Origin: an uncultured Bacteroidales bacterium
Lineage (GTDB): Bacteria > Bacteroidota > Bacteroidia > Bacteroidales > Bacteroidaceae
Direction of reading: 5' to 3'
Length of the DNA stretch: 57,093 bases
NCBI GenBank assembly: GCA_902768605.1
Contig: CACXLY010000007.1
Location: 1-57,093 of the forward strand
Positions 42,885 through 52,300 of the stretch are shown one piece after another. The first letter of the stretch is position 1; each line of letters opens with the position of its first letter. A model generated the notes under the pieces. That model did not search any database, had not been told where the DNA came from, and saw nothing but the letters and a program-made list of their open reading frames with translations. The position numbers and the translations under genes were made by a program.

Positions 42885-44723
42885 ATGGTAAATACGACAG
42901 AGAAGACAGCAGGCGAGGCGACCAAGATGACCATCTGGGGCTTGCTGAAAAACATACTGCCCTACGTGCTGCCCTATCGCGGGCTGGTGGCCGTCACGTT
43001 GCTGCTGACGCTCGTTGGCTCGCTGATGGCTCAGGTGAATGCTGTGGTGCTCGACCGCGCCGTGGACCGCATCAACGCCCTCATTCAGACGCCGGGCGGC
43101 TTCTCGTGGGGCAGCGCCGTGAGCATCCTGACCATCATCAGCATCATTCTGCTGGGCAAGGAGGTGGTGGCAGCATTGGTCACCTTCTTCCAACGTTACT
43201 TCGGCGAGCGCATGCGCATTCTCGTCAGCCAGGACCTCTCGTTGAAGGTGGTGGAGCGAGTGCTGTCGTTTCGCATGGCATTCTTTAGCGCCGAGGGCAA
43301 CGAGACGGGGCGCCTGCAGTCGCGTATCGACAGGGGCATCATGAGTTTGAGTAACACCGTCAACAACTTCTTCATCGAAATTCTTCCCCTCTTCACGAGC
43401 GCCGTGCTGGCACTTGCTCTCATGTTCATCGCCAATGTTTACGTGGGACTTGTTGCGCTGTGCATCGTGCCCATCTATTTCTATGTCACATACATTCAGG
43501 CGGGACGCATGAAGGGCGGCCGGCGCAGCATCTTCAGCGGCCATCAGGCTGTCAGCCAGGGCATATTGAGTATCATCGAGAGCATCAACGTCATCAAGTC
43601 GTTCAACCGCGAGCAGATAGAGGCCGACCGGCAGGCAAACCTGCAGCGCACCATGACGGGGCTGCAGCTGAACATGCGCAAACAGAGCTACATGTTCGGC
43701 GGTCTGAAGAGCTTTCTCGAGCAGATCGGGACGGTGCTCATTATCATACTGACGGCCTACCTCGTGCTTATCGACTACCCCGGCATGAGCATCGGCAAGA
43801 TCATGTATCACGTAATGCTCTTTGCGAATGTCAGCGCGCCCATCCGCCAGCTTCACCGTATCTACGACGATATGAACGATGCCCTCATCTATGCCGAAGG
43901 CTTCTTTGGCATCCTGCAGGCAGAGGACCAGAAGGAGCCTACCGGTAGGCATCGTCCCGCTGAGGTGGGAGGTGACTTTGAGCTCGAGCATGTCGACTTC
44001 ACCTACCCAGGCGGGACGCACGCCCTGACGGACGTCTCGATGCATATCGAAAGCGGTAAAATCACGGCGCTCGTCGGCCTGAGCGGTGCAGGCAAGACCA
44101 CTATCGTCAACCTGCTCGACAAGTTCTACCAGCCCCAGGGAGGCGTCATCAAGCTCGACGGCACCGACCTGAACCAGTGGGACACGCGGTGGCTTCGCGA
44201 GCACATCGGGCTGGTGTTGCAGAAGAACCACATATTCGACGGGACCATCGAGGAGAACATCAAGTACGGCAATCCCGAGGCGACCCACGACGACGTGGTA
44301 TGGGCGGCCCGACAAGCCTTCCTCTACGACCAGGTGGCGCAGCTGCCGAACGGCTTCGACACGTCGGCCCTTCAGCTCAGTGGCGGCCAGCAGCAGCGCG
44401 TCGCTATAGCACGCATGTTCATCAAGAACCCACCCATCATCTTCCTCGACGAGCCAACAGCAAGCCTCGATGCCATTGCCACGGAGCAGATAAAGGCAAG
44501 CATCGACGCCATCAAGCAGGGGCGCACGGTCGTCATCATTTCGCACAACATCGGCCAGATTATCGACGCCGACCAGATTTATGTGCTCGAGCACGGCCGC
44601 GTGGTGCAGTCCGGCACCCCCGACGAGGTCTATAGGCAAGGCGGGCTCTACAAGGACATCTTCGACGCCAGCGCCAGAAGCATGAACGTGGGCAAGATAG
44701 CGGACACCATCTCGGGCGCATGA
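42885..44723 (+). CDS. ABC exporter, fused membrane and ATP-binding domains
   Basis: 612 residues from ATG 42885; an open stretch upstream to 42828 has no family similarity. Six-helix exporter domain (about 20-320), then the ATPase with Walker A GLSGAGKTT, signature LSGGQQQR, Walker B IIFLDEPTASLD and His switch ISHN. A half-transporter expected to work as a homodimer exporting lipid, peptide or drug; substrate unknown. The 22-bp array starts 30 bp after its stop. Confidence 0.92.
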   Translation: MVNTTEKTAGEATKMTIWGLLKNILPYVLPYRGLVAVTLLLTLVGSLMAQVNAVVLDRAVDRINALIQTPGGFSWGSAVSILTIISIILLGKEVVAALVTFFQRYFGERMRILVSQDLSLKVVERVLSFRMAFFSAEGNETGRLQSRIDRGIMSLSNTVNNFFIEILPLFTSAVLALALMFIANVYVGLVALCIVPIYFYVTYIQAGRMKGGRRSIFSGHQAVSQGILSIIESINVIKSFNREQIEADRQANLQRTMTGLQLNMRKQSYMFGGLKSFLEQIGTVLIIILTAYLVLIDYPGMSIGKIMYHVMLFANVSAPIRQLHRIYDDMNDALIYAEGFFGILQAEDQKEPTGRHRPAEVGGDFELEHVDFTYPGGTHALTDVSMHIESGKITALVGLSGAGKTTIVNLLDKFYQPQGGVIKLDGTDLNQWDTRWLREHIGLVLQKNHIFDGTIEENIKYGNPEATHDDVVWAARQAFLYDQVAQLPNGFDTSALQLSGGQQQRVAIARMFIKNPPIIFLDEPTASLDAIATEQIKASIDAIKQGRTVVIISHNIGQIIDADQIYVLEHGRVVQSGTPDEVYRQGGLYKDIFDASARSMNVGKIADTISGA

Positions 44724-44752
44724 CGTCAAGACGCTTCGTGAGGCGTCGAAAG

Positions 44753-44840
44753 TTCCTTGCTGTGGCGTCGGCAGTTCCTTGCTGTGGGAAAGGCCGCTCC
44801 TTGCTGTAGCGTTCGCAGTTCCTTGCTGTAGCGTCAGAAT
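44753..44840. repeat. 22-bp tandem array after the ABC exporter gene
   Basis: Units beginning TTCCTTGCTGTGGCGTCGGC start at 44753, 44775, 44797 and 44819, exactly 22 bp apart, with the TCCTTGCTGT core constant. The TTCCTT start resembles the clpB array units. Confidence 0.85.
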
Positions 44841-44950
44841 TTCCCTCTAAAAGGAGACTGATGGGCATCGAAAAGGTGAAAAGGTGATAAAGTAAAAAGG
44901 TAAATAATGAAAAGTAAATAATATAAGTTTCGGATATCGTGATTCTTTTG

Positions 44951-45013
44951 AAGTTAAAGAAGTTAAAGAAGTTAGCTCGCTATGCTCGCCTTGGGAAGTT
45001 AAAGGACAATAGC
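44951..45013. repeat. GAAGTTAAA word element with GC core
   Basis: AAGTTAAAGAAGTTAAAGAA, core GCTCGCTATGCTCGCCTTGG, then AAGTTAAAGGACAATAG; almost identical to the reverse complement of 42108-42171. The preceding 44870-44930 holds AAAAGGTGATAAAG words. No gene is seen between 44724 and 45055. Confidence 0.8.
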
Positions 45014-45105
45014 TTTTGCAGTCATATAGCCAACTGAAAGCTCTCCGCATCCAAATGTAGCTGTCCCTCGTCACCTGTCTTGCTCAATCAAAGAAGACCT
45101 ACGAT

Positions 45106-46197
45106 GTGGCGGCCTACCTCTACCCCGCCTATGCTGCCGACGACCCGCGGCTGCGCCCCTTCTGGCCCACGGGAATGGGCGAATGGGAGACGGTGATGAC
45201 GATGCAGCAACGCAACCCGGGACACTACTGGAAGCGGCGGCCCCTGTGGGGATACGTCAACGAGGCCGACCCCGCCGTCATGGAAATGGAGATAGAACAG
45301 GCCACCAGCCACGGCGTGAACGTTTTCATCTTCGACTGGTACTGGTTCGACGAGCGTCCCTTCATGGAGACCACGCTCACCAATGGTTTTCTGAAAGCCG
45401 CCAACTCGGGCAAGATGAAGTTCTACCTCATGTGGGCCAACCACAACGTTGAGAATTACTGGGATACGCGCATCGCTCACCTCGGCGAGAACAACATCAT
45501 CTGGCGCGGAGGCGTCAGCCGAGAAGCGTTCGAGAAGATGTGCCGACGCAACATCGAGCTCTTCTTCCGTCAGCCAAACTATTATAAGATAGACGGTAAG
45601 CCCGTGTTTATGATTTACGAGCTCACGACCTTCATCGATGGCGTCGGAGGCGTGGAGCAGGCCGTCGATGCACTGAAGTGGTTCCGAAAAGAAGTGAAGA
45701 AGGCGGGCTTCCCCGACCTCGAACTGCAGTTCACCATGTGGGCCCCGCAGTTCAATTACAGCGGATTCGATGCGGCAAAAACCGACAAGCCGCGCGACGA
45801 ATTCGTCAGGAAGCTCGGGTTCAACAGCATGTCGCACTACCAGTTCTGCCATTTCATCAACGTGGACGACGACTATGCCAACATCCTCGAACAGGCTTAC
45901 CAGGAATGGGAGAAACTTGAGAAGGAGTTCAGCATCCCCTACTATCCGCACATCAGTATCGGATGGGACAACAGCCCCCGCACGGGCCGTAGCGCCGTCA
46001 CACGCGACAATACGCCCGAGCGCTTCGAGCAGGCTCTGCGCAGAGCAAAGGCATATCTCGACGCGAGGCCTCACCTCCACCCCCTCATCACCATCAATTC
46101 GTGGAACGAATGGACGGAGACGAGCTACCTCCAGCCCGATAACGTGTATGGCTACGGCTACCTCGACGCCGTGAAAAACGTCTTCATGGAGCCCTGA
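45106..46197 (+). CDS. WbsX/GH99-like protein, N-terminal signal apparently disrupted
   Basis: 363 residues if started at the GTG at 45106. Glyco_tran_WbsX/GH99-like domain: AAYLYPAYAADDPRLRPFWPTGMGEWE, FDWYWFDERP, HPLITINSWNEWTE. These proteins act on polysaccharides (endo-mannosidase-like fold). The frame continues upstream as LSLVTCLAQSKKTYDV (45061-45108), the usual end of a signal peptide plus the normal start of the mature domain. It is then cut by TAG at 45058-45060, directly after an ATG at 45055-45057. No ATG lies between, so either GTG is used and the protein is not exported, or the signal was broken by the repeat insertion just upstream. Confidence 0.78.
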   Translation: MAAYLYPAYAADDPRLRPFWPTGMGEWETVMTMQQRNPGHYWKRRPLWGYVNEADPAVMEMEIEQATSHGVNVFIFDWYWFDERPFMETTLTNGFLKAANSGKMKFYLMWANHNVENYWDTRIAHLGENNIIWRGGVSREAFEKMCRRNIELFFRQPNYYKIDGKPVFMIYELTTFIDGVGGVEQAVDALKWFRKEVKKAGFPDLELQFTMWAPQFNYSGFDAAKTDKPRDEFVRKLGFNSMSHYQFCHFINVDDDYANILEQAYQEWEKLEKEFSIPYYPHISIGWDNSPRTGRSAVTRDNTPERFEQALRRAKAYLDARPHLHPLITINSWNEWTETSYLQPDNVYGYGYLDAVKNVFMEP

Positions 46198-46344
46198 AGG
46201 GATTAGGAATAGATATTAAAGATTGGGAGCCGATGTTTCTAAGCCTTTACTACTACTCCTAAATTAATAACTAAATTTTTCTCATTATGAAAAATGATTA
46301 TTCGGCTCACAAACTGTCGACTCCCAACTTATATTATATCAATT

Positions 46345-46425
46345 CACGTCTCACTGACTATCAACTCACGAACTGGCTCTCAACCCTCAACTCTAAACTC
46401 TAAACCCTAAACTCTAAACTCTTCC
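46345..46425. repeat. AACTCTAAACCCTAA word repeat
   Basis: CTCAACTCTAAACTCTAAACC words between the convergent WbsX and CE15 genes; the same words occur in frame inside the 2-epimerase gene (about 440-500). 46198-46430 holds no gene. Confidence 0.7.
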
Positions 46426-46430
46426 GAGGA

Positions 46431-47696
46431 CTACCAAATCGAGTCCAAGAAGTCGAGGTAGCACTGCCAGTCGTAGGGCGTCACATCGTGCTTGCCCGCA
46501 CGGATATGGTAGCCCACGTCGTAATGACACGGCTGATGCACTGCCGGCTGCTCGTCGGTGGGCAGGGCCTGCATGCCATAAAGCCTGTAAACAGGTCCTG
46601 CATGGAAGAGGCTCAGGTATTCCCCTCGCGGGTCAGCCCACTGGTCATCCTCGGCGCTTGCCACATAGGCATGGCGCGGCGCTACGAGCGACAGCAGCTC
46701 GTGCTGGTCGAAGGGCAATGCGGCTTCGTTCTCGGAATACTTATTGAAGGCAGGGCAGAACCAATGCGGGAAGTTGGCTGTGATGCGGCCCACGTTTTCG
46801 CCGAAGACACGCTTCGAGAGGGCTGCACCGCCACAACCTGAGTCGTTCGAGATGACGACCTTAAACCGCACGTCCTGCACGCCGGCCCACAAAGCCGTCT
46901 TGCCCAGTCGCGAATGTCCCAGCACGACCATGCGATGCCTGTCGATTCGTCTTTCCTTCTCCAGGTAGTCTGCAATGCGGCTGTAGCCCCACGCCCAGAT
47001 GCCTATCGCTCCCCACTCGCTTTCTTTGCGATGCTTTATGTCGAAATCGGACAGGAGAGACGGGATGCCCCCTGCAAGCAAGTCAGGGGCGTCGGGACAG
47101 ATGTCGTGGTAGTTCATCGTGGCAACGGCATAGCCGCGCTGCAGAGCCAGTTCGTACGACCAGCGGCTCATCTGCTCTCCGCGTATCCAAGCCTCCGAGC
47201 CGGCACTCTTCATCAGTTCCTTCGAGGGCGAGAAGATGACGTCCGGCTCCATGGTAGTGGTCTGGTTGCCATGGAAATTGTAGCTCACGATGACGGGCAC
47301 GCGCCCATCTCTGCTGTTGGGAATGTAGAGCAACAGCAAGGCCTGGACTGACTTGCCGTTCTTGCCGGTGAAGGTGAAGCGCACCTGTTTCTGCGTGGCC
47401 AGTCCGCCCATTGCTTCGGGGTTCGTGGCGATGACTTCGTGCTTCACCTTGATACCCGTCCGGCTTGGCGTCACGCCGTATTCCTGTTCGCCGAACATCC
47501 GCAGCAACTCGGGCCTGCGCACCTTCTCCCACTGCCTTGCGTTCTCGGCGCGACTGCCGTCATTGCACAGCAAAGGGTCAGGGAGTTCGAAGGCCGGCAC
47601 CTGGCTCTCGTCGTAGTTGACGGGAGCATTCTTGTTCTGTCCCAAAATCGTAGCCGATATCATGAGTGCCAGTGAAAGAATCTCGATGCGTTTCAT
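46431..47696 (-). CDS. CE15-like glucuronoyl esterase, secreted
   Basis: 421 residues from ATG 47696 with signal peptide MKRIEILSLALMISATILGQ. CE15 alpha/beta-hydrolase: nucleophile GHSRLGKTALWAG (Ser in the GxSRxGK motif), SNDSGCGGAALSKR, WFCPAFNKYSENEAALPFDQHELLSL in pieces, and the catalytic His in GYHIRAGKHDVTPYDW. CE15 enzymes cut ester bonds between lignin and glucuronic acid of xylan. The frame is open 13 codons upstream but would overlap the promoter at 47723-47730. Convergent with WbsX, head of a leftward pair with the CE1 gene upstream. Confidence 0.85.
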   Translation of the reverse strand: MKRIEILSLALMISATILGQNKNAPVNYDESQVPAFELPDPLLCNDGSRAENARQWEKVRRPELLRMFGEQEYGVTPSRTGIKVKHEVIATNPEAMGGLATQKQVRFTFTGKNGKSVQALLLLYIPNSRDGRVPVIVSYNFHGNQTTTMEPDVIFSPSKELMKSAGSEAWIRGEQMSRWSYELALQRGYAVATMNYHDICPDAPDLLAGGIPSLLSDFDIKHRKESEWGAIGIWAWGYSRIADYLEKERRIDRHRMVVLGHSRLGKTALWAGVQDVRFKVVISNDSGCGGAALSKRVFGENVGRITANFPHWFCPAFNKYSENEAALPFDQHELLSLVAPRHAYVASAEDDQWADPRGEYLSLFHAGPVYRLYGMQALPTDEQPAVHQPCHYDVGYHIRAGKHDVTPYDWQCYLDFLDSIW

Positions 47697-47722
47697 AGTA
47701 TTATACTCACTCCAATGTGCCA

Positions 47723-47730
47723 CAAAGATA
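47723..47730 (-). promoter_or_regulatory. Promoter of the CE15 gene (-7 box)
   Basis: Minus strand TATCTTTG, 26 bp before the ATG at 47696; the -33 region lacks a clear TTG. Confidence 0.55.
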
Positions 47731-47827
47731 CACATTTTATTTGGTTTTCTCAGCAGATGGCAGCTATTTTGTTGTGTTTCGTGCGAAAAATCGTCTTGTC
47801 GGGCATGTTTTGGGGCGTATCATTTCA

Positions 47828-48697
47828 TCACTCCAGATACTTGCTGAAGAACTTCCAGACTTCCTCGCCCGTGTCTATATCGTCCGTGTGCCAGGAGTGT
47901 CCGCCGCCAATCACTTCATACAGCCACACGTCGCATCCCGAGGGGCTGCCCGTAAAGAGATGCTTGACGACCCTGTTCCCATCCTTACCCCTTAGGCTCT
48001 CCACTTGCTCAGTCTCCTCGTGCGTGCACCGGTTCTTTGCCACCCAATAGCCTATGGCCAGCGGCACCGGCATGTAGGCGCCCCACCCGCCTTTGTTCTC
48101 GAGGTCGCCTGTCCACTCCGAGGTGCGGTCCTCCGTGCCATGAACTTCCATCAGGGGAATGGGCTTCTCTGCCTCCAACTCGCGATACATCCACTCCATC
48201 GTGAGGCCAGCTATCGGCGCCACTGCCTTGAAAGTGCTTTGCTTGGAGAAAGCCATCAGGTAGCACATCTCTCCGCCATTCGACATGCCTGTCAGGAAAG
48301 TGTTCGCCCTGCTCAATTTGTAACGTTTCTGAACATGACGCGCCATTCGGCATAAGGTCTTTACGTCGTCCACCTTCCACCCTTGCTGAAACGGGTAGCC
48401 CACATTCCAGCTGTTTTTGTTCTTGGAGTCCTTCAGCCCCAAAGGGATGCAAAGCGCAAAGCCGTGCCTTCGGGCAGCACCCGACATCATGTTCTCTTTC
48501 CTGATATTTCCCCCGTGGCCATGAAGCACGAAGACGAGCGGAGCATCGGCCTTGAGGCCGTCGGGCAAGAGCATTGCATATTTCCGCCACACACCTCCCA
48601 CCTTCAAGGAGTCCTCCACATAGCGCTCTCCCCTGGCTGGAAAAGCAAACACGACGAGAAGCCACAACGCCAGCAGCCACTTCAATTGAGTATTCAT
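47828..48697 (-). CDS. CE1/LpqC-like feruloyl or acetyl esterase, secreted
   Basis: 289 residues from ATG 48697; signal peptide MNTQLKWLLALWLLVVFAFPARG. Polyhydroxybutyrate-depolymerase/feruloyl-esterase type alpha/beta-hydrolase: oxyanion HGHGGN, nucleophile GMSNGGEM, Asp region VHGTEDRTSEW and His in GGGHSWHTDD. Likely removes ferulate or acetyl groups from plant cell-wall polysaccharide, in line with the CE15 next to it. It carries a long leader (about 270 nt from the promoter at 48976) containing a long inverted repeat. Confidence 0.8.
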   Translation of the reverse strand: MNTQLKWLLALWLLVVFAFPARGERYVEDSLKVGGVWRKYAMLLPDGLKADAPLVFVLHGHGGNIRKENMMSGAARRHGFALCIPLGLKDSKNKNSWNVGYPFQQGWKVDDVKTLCRMARHVQKRYKLSRANTFLTGMSNGGEMCYLMAFSKQSTFKAVAPIAGLTMEWMYRELEAEKPIPLMEVHGTEDRTSEWTGDLENKGGWGAYMPVPLAIGYWVAKNRCTHEETEQVESLRGKDGNRVVKHLFTGSPSGCDVWLYEVIGGGHSWHTDDIDTGEEVWKFFSKYLE

Positions 48698-48757
48698 AGG
48701 CGATTTAAGCATTTTTGATTAATTATTCATTTACTATTTAGCAAGCTCTATTTCTTT

Positions 48758-48893
48758 TGTAGTTAAGTAGTTAAGTAGTTATCGCTTCGCTCGTCCTTCG
48801 GACAGTAGTTAAGCCAATACCTTTTCACGTCTGTAGCCGGCTGCCAAAACATTCGGCTTAACTACTTTACTACTTAACTACTGACTACTTCAG
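48758..48893. repeat. TAGTTAAG inverted word repeat in the CE1 leader
   Basis: AGTTAAGTAGTTAAGTAGTTA (48760-48780) and TAACTACTTTACTACTTAAC (48859-48880) can pair; a GC core CGCTTCGCTCGTCCTTCGG lies by the left arm. Apart from this, 48713-49238 is AT-rich DNA in which I see no gene. Confidence 0.75.
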
Positions 48894-48975
48894 AAACTTG
48901 ATTCATTTACCATTTCTCAGTCTTTCCACTTGCCGGACGCTCGTCATTTAGAGAGTCCAATGCGTAATTCTTGTG

Positions 48976-48983
48976 CAAAGATA
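48976..48983 (-). promoter_or_regulatory. Probable promoter of the CE1 gene (-7 box)
   Basis: Minus strand TATCTTTG followed by no other gene before the CE1 start; the -33 box is unclear. Confidence 0.5.
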
Positions 48984-49238
48984 CAAATAAATAATGTATA
49001 GTGCACGCTTTTCACGCATTAAAAACCTGCAAACTCTCAACTATTCTCTATCAACTTCTACTTTTGCCCGCCTCTTATGCGATTTGATTGCATAATCATG
49101 GGCAGCACGATAAACTCTCTCCGTCCCGATTGACGGCAAAACATGTTATACGGCATGAAAAGCCTTGCAGGAATTGTTGTATTTGGGGGCATTACATTAT
49201 AATATTTATAGAAAAATAAAAAAATATTGATTAAATAA

Positions 49239-49268
49239 TTGTACTTTTTGTATATTTCAGTATTTTTG
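49239..49268 (+). promoter_or_regulatory. Promoter of the large surface protein gene
   Basis: TTG (49239-49241), 19 bp, TATTTTTG (49261-49268), about 52 bp before the ATG. Confidence 0.7.
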
Positions 49269-49320
49269 CTGCCAAAAGAGAACATTTAATCCTTTTATTA
49301 ACTCCAAAGCTAAAACTAAC

Positions 49321-52300
49321 ATGAAACGAAAACTTTACCCAATTATCCTTTTGCTCCTGACGGGGCTAATGGGAAGCGTGCATGTTTGGGCGCAGGACAT
49401 TCCCGAGCCCGTTGCACAATGGAATTTCAACAACGAGGGGGACCTGATGGCGCCAGACAAGGGAAGCCTGACGATGACGCCTGCCGTATTGAGCACGAGA
49501 AGCATCTCGCTCTCTACCCTCGAGAATGCAGGCATCACGTCGGCCGAAGGTCCCGATGGCGAAGGTGCCATCTTCGTGCCTGCCACGTCGGCACTGAAAG
49601 TGTCGCGTGCTGAAGGCGCTGCAGCCTCGCAGTCGTACACTCTCATGATAGATGTGATGGTGGAAAATGCTGTTGACTACGACGGATTGTTCCAGACAGA
49701 CCAGTCGAACGGCAGCGACGGCGACCTCTTCATCCACAACAACACGGCAGGCGTGGGCTCCTTAGGCTACGGCGGTAATGTAAAGAACAACTTCTGGAAC
49801 CGCTTTGTGCTGACGTATCGCGATGGAATGAACATCCTTTATCAGAATGGTGAGAAGATTGCCGAGAAAGCCCCCGACGCGAACGACCGCTTCAAGATTA
49901 TGCCGTTCGGCTTCTACCTGCTCTGCGACGAAGATGGCGAGAAGCAGGACACCTATCTCTCAAGCGTAGCTTTCTGGGAAACATCGTTGAGCGATGAACA
50001 GATAAATGCGCTGGGCGGCTACAAGGAAGAAGTCAAGAACTTCGAGATTGGAACAGCCGCCGAACTGCTCGCCTTTGCCGATTACGTCAACTCGGGCAGG
50101 GCTGCTAATGGCGTGCTGACTGCCGACATCGCCCTCAGCGGCACCTGGGAGAACCCCATCGGCATAGACGGTGCTCCCTTCTCGGGTACCTTCGACGGAC
50201 AGGGTCACACAATTAGTGGCTTCGATGGTGTTAGCGCGGGTAAGTTCGGACTCTTTGGTTTCATTAGCAATGCCGAAGTCAAGAACTTCAGTATCCAGGG
50301 TAAACTGGAAGCCAACGCAAAATCTGATGGCACGGCAGCACACGGCACCGGAGCCATCGGTTGGTCTGCAAGCAGCCGCGTCTCGAATGTGCACTCCGCA
50401 CTGAACATCACCGTCACCGAAAGCAACGTGCATCATGTGGGTGGCGTGATAGGCTCTTCGCAATACCATAACCGCATCACAGGCTGTACCTTCTCCGGCA
50501 CCCTGACTGAAACGGCTGGCAACAACGACTGCTTTGCCGGTGTGACTGGCTACATGGCAGAGGACACCGTGCTGTATTGTGCAAACTACGGCACCATCAA
50601 CTACGTCCTCCCCAACTGCTCCGCAGGCGGCATCGCAGGTTACCTCAACAACCAGGGTGGTATGATAATCGGTTGCTTGAACCTTGGACAACTTAATCTC
50701 ACGGCAGAAGACGCAACGCCTACATACGGCGGTGCCATCGTGGGCAACCAGAATAACAATTACACCCTCGCCAACTTCCAAAACAACTATTGGCTGGAGG
50801 GCACTGCCTTGACCGGATTTGGCGGTAAGAACATACAGAGCCCCGCTGTATCGACCTTCACGGCCGACATGCTGCCCACCGGAGCTTTATGCTACGGTCT
50901 GAATGGCGACCAGACAACTATCGGCTGGTATCAGACAATCGGCACAGACGAAGCACCTGTGCTCGACCCCACGCACGGACAGGTCTATATGAACGGACGC
51001 ATGCACTGTAATGGTGACGTCTATACGGATGCCACTTATTCCAACACATACTCAGAAACGACACAAGACGAGCACGACTTTGTCGACGGCTACTGCTCAT
51101 ATTGCGACCTCTACGACGAGAACTTCACCATGACGCCAAATGCTGACGGCTACTACGAGATTAGCTCCGTCAATCTGCTCAGGCGCTTTGCTGACATCGT
51201 AAACAAGGGCACGCTGAATGCCAAGGCTATCCTCGTGAACGACATCGACTTCGGTCCTGCCATTGCAGCAGCTACGGCAAAGGGGCAGAACTTCGTCTGG
51301 ACACCTATCGGCAGCTGGGTAGGCACCCCGGCAGGCAACGCCTGCTTTCAGGGACACTTCGACGGACAGGGTCACGCCATCAAGAACTTCAACGTGAACT
51401 CAAGCCAGAGCTTCTTCGCGCTCTTTGGCGTCATCTCGACGGACTGTCTCATTGAGAACTTCAGCATCGACGGAACGATTAATACCAACACACAGTACAC
51501 TGGCGGCGTGGCAGCTTATTCCCGCGACGACAGACCCGTAATCCGCAACATCCACAGCTACGTCAACATTAATAATGTTAGTGCAGGCGGCAGACAGGGC
51601 GGTATCCTGGGCGGTGCGCATTCCACCACCTTCAAGACTGTCATCGAGAACTGTACATACTCCGGCACGCTGGACGGCAATGACGCAGGCGGCGGCGGCA
51701 ACTATGGAGGCATCGTGGGCTACATCAACAACAACAGCAACACCGTTGTCGACATCACCAACTGTCTGTTCGATGGCGAGGTAGTCAACAACAACCCGGC
51801 TCCCGGCACTTGCACCTTCGGCGGCTTCGTCGGATACAGCAACGGCGGTCTCGTTACCATCAAGAACAGCCTGTCTGTCGGCCATGTCGAGTCTGCTGTA
51901 TGGGGCATGTTCTTCGGCGCTGTGAAGAACGCCAGCTCCTCTCTCCCCAACAGCTACTACAAGGGCGAAATACTCAACGGCTCGGCAAGCACCGTTACCC
52001 TGGACGCTACGGAGGTTAACGACGAGCAGTTGGCAAGCGGCGAGATTTGCTGGCTGCTGAACGAAAAGAACTTCGTGGATGTGGCTTGGCATCAGATTCT
52101 CGACGAGGACAAGTATCCCGTCCTCGACGGCAACGCCATCGTCTATGAGTTCGGCGAATACGACTACAGGAACCTCACCGACGAGATGCTGTCCGAACTT
52201 ATCAACAACGTCACTGCCAAGGAGGAAGAATTCATCGAAGAGACTAAGGCTTATCAGCCCTTGCTCGACGCTTACGATGAGGAAATCAGGTCTTGGGCAG

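Noticed and set aside
42690..44729. A 679-codon open frame antisense to the ABC exporter
   Set aside because: It mirrors the exporter reading frame; the plus-strand protein has all ABC motifs.
49058..49285. A 75-codon minus-strand frame in the gap before the surface protein
   Set aside because: AT-rich, Tyr/Asn/Phe-heavy composition, overlapping the promoter of the plus-strand gene, with no similarity to any family I know.
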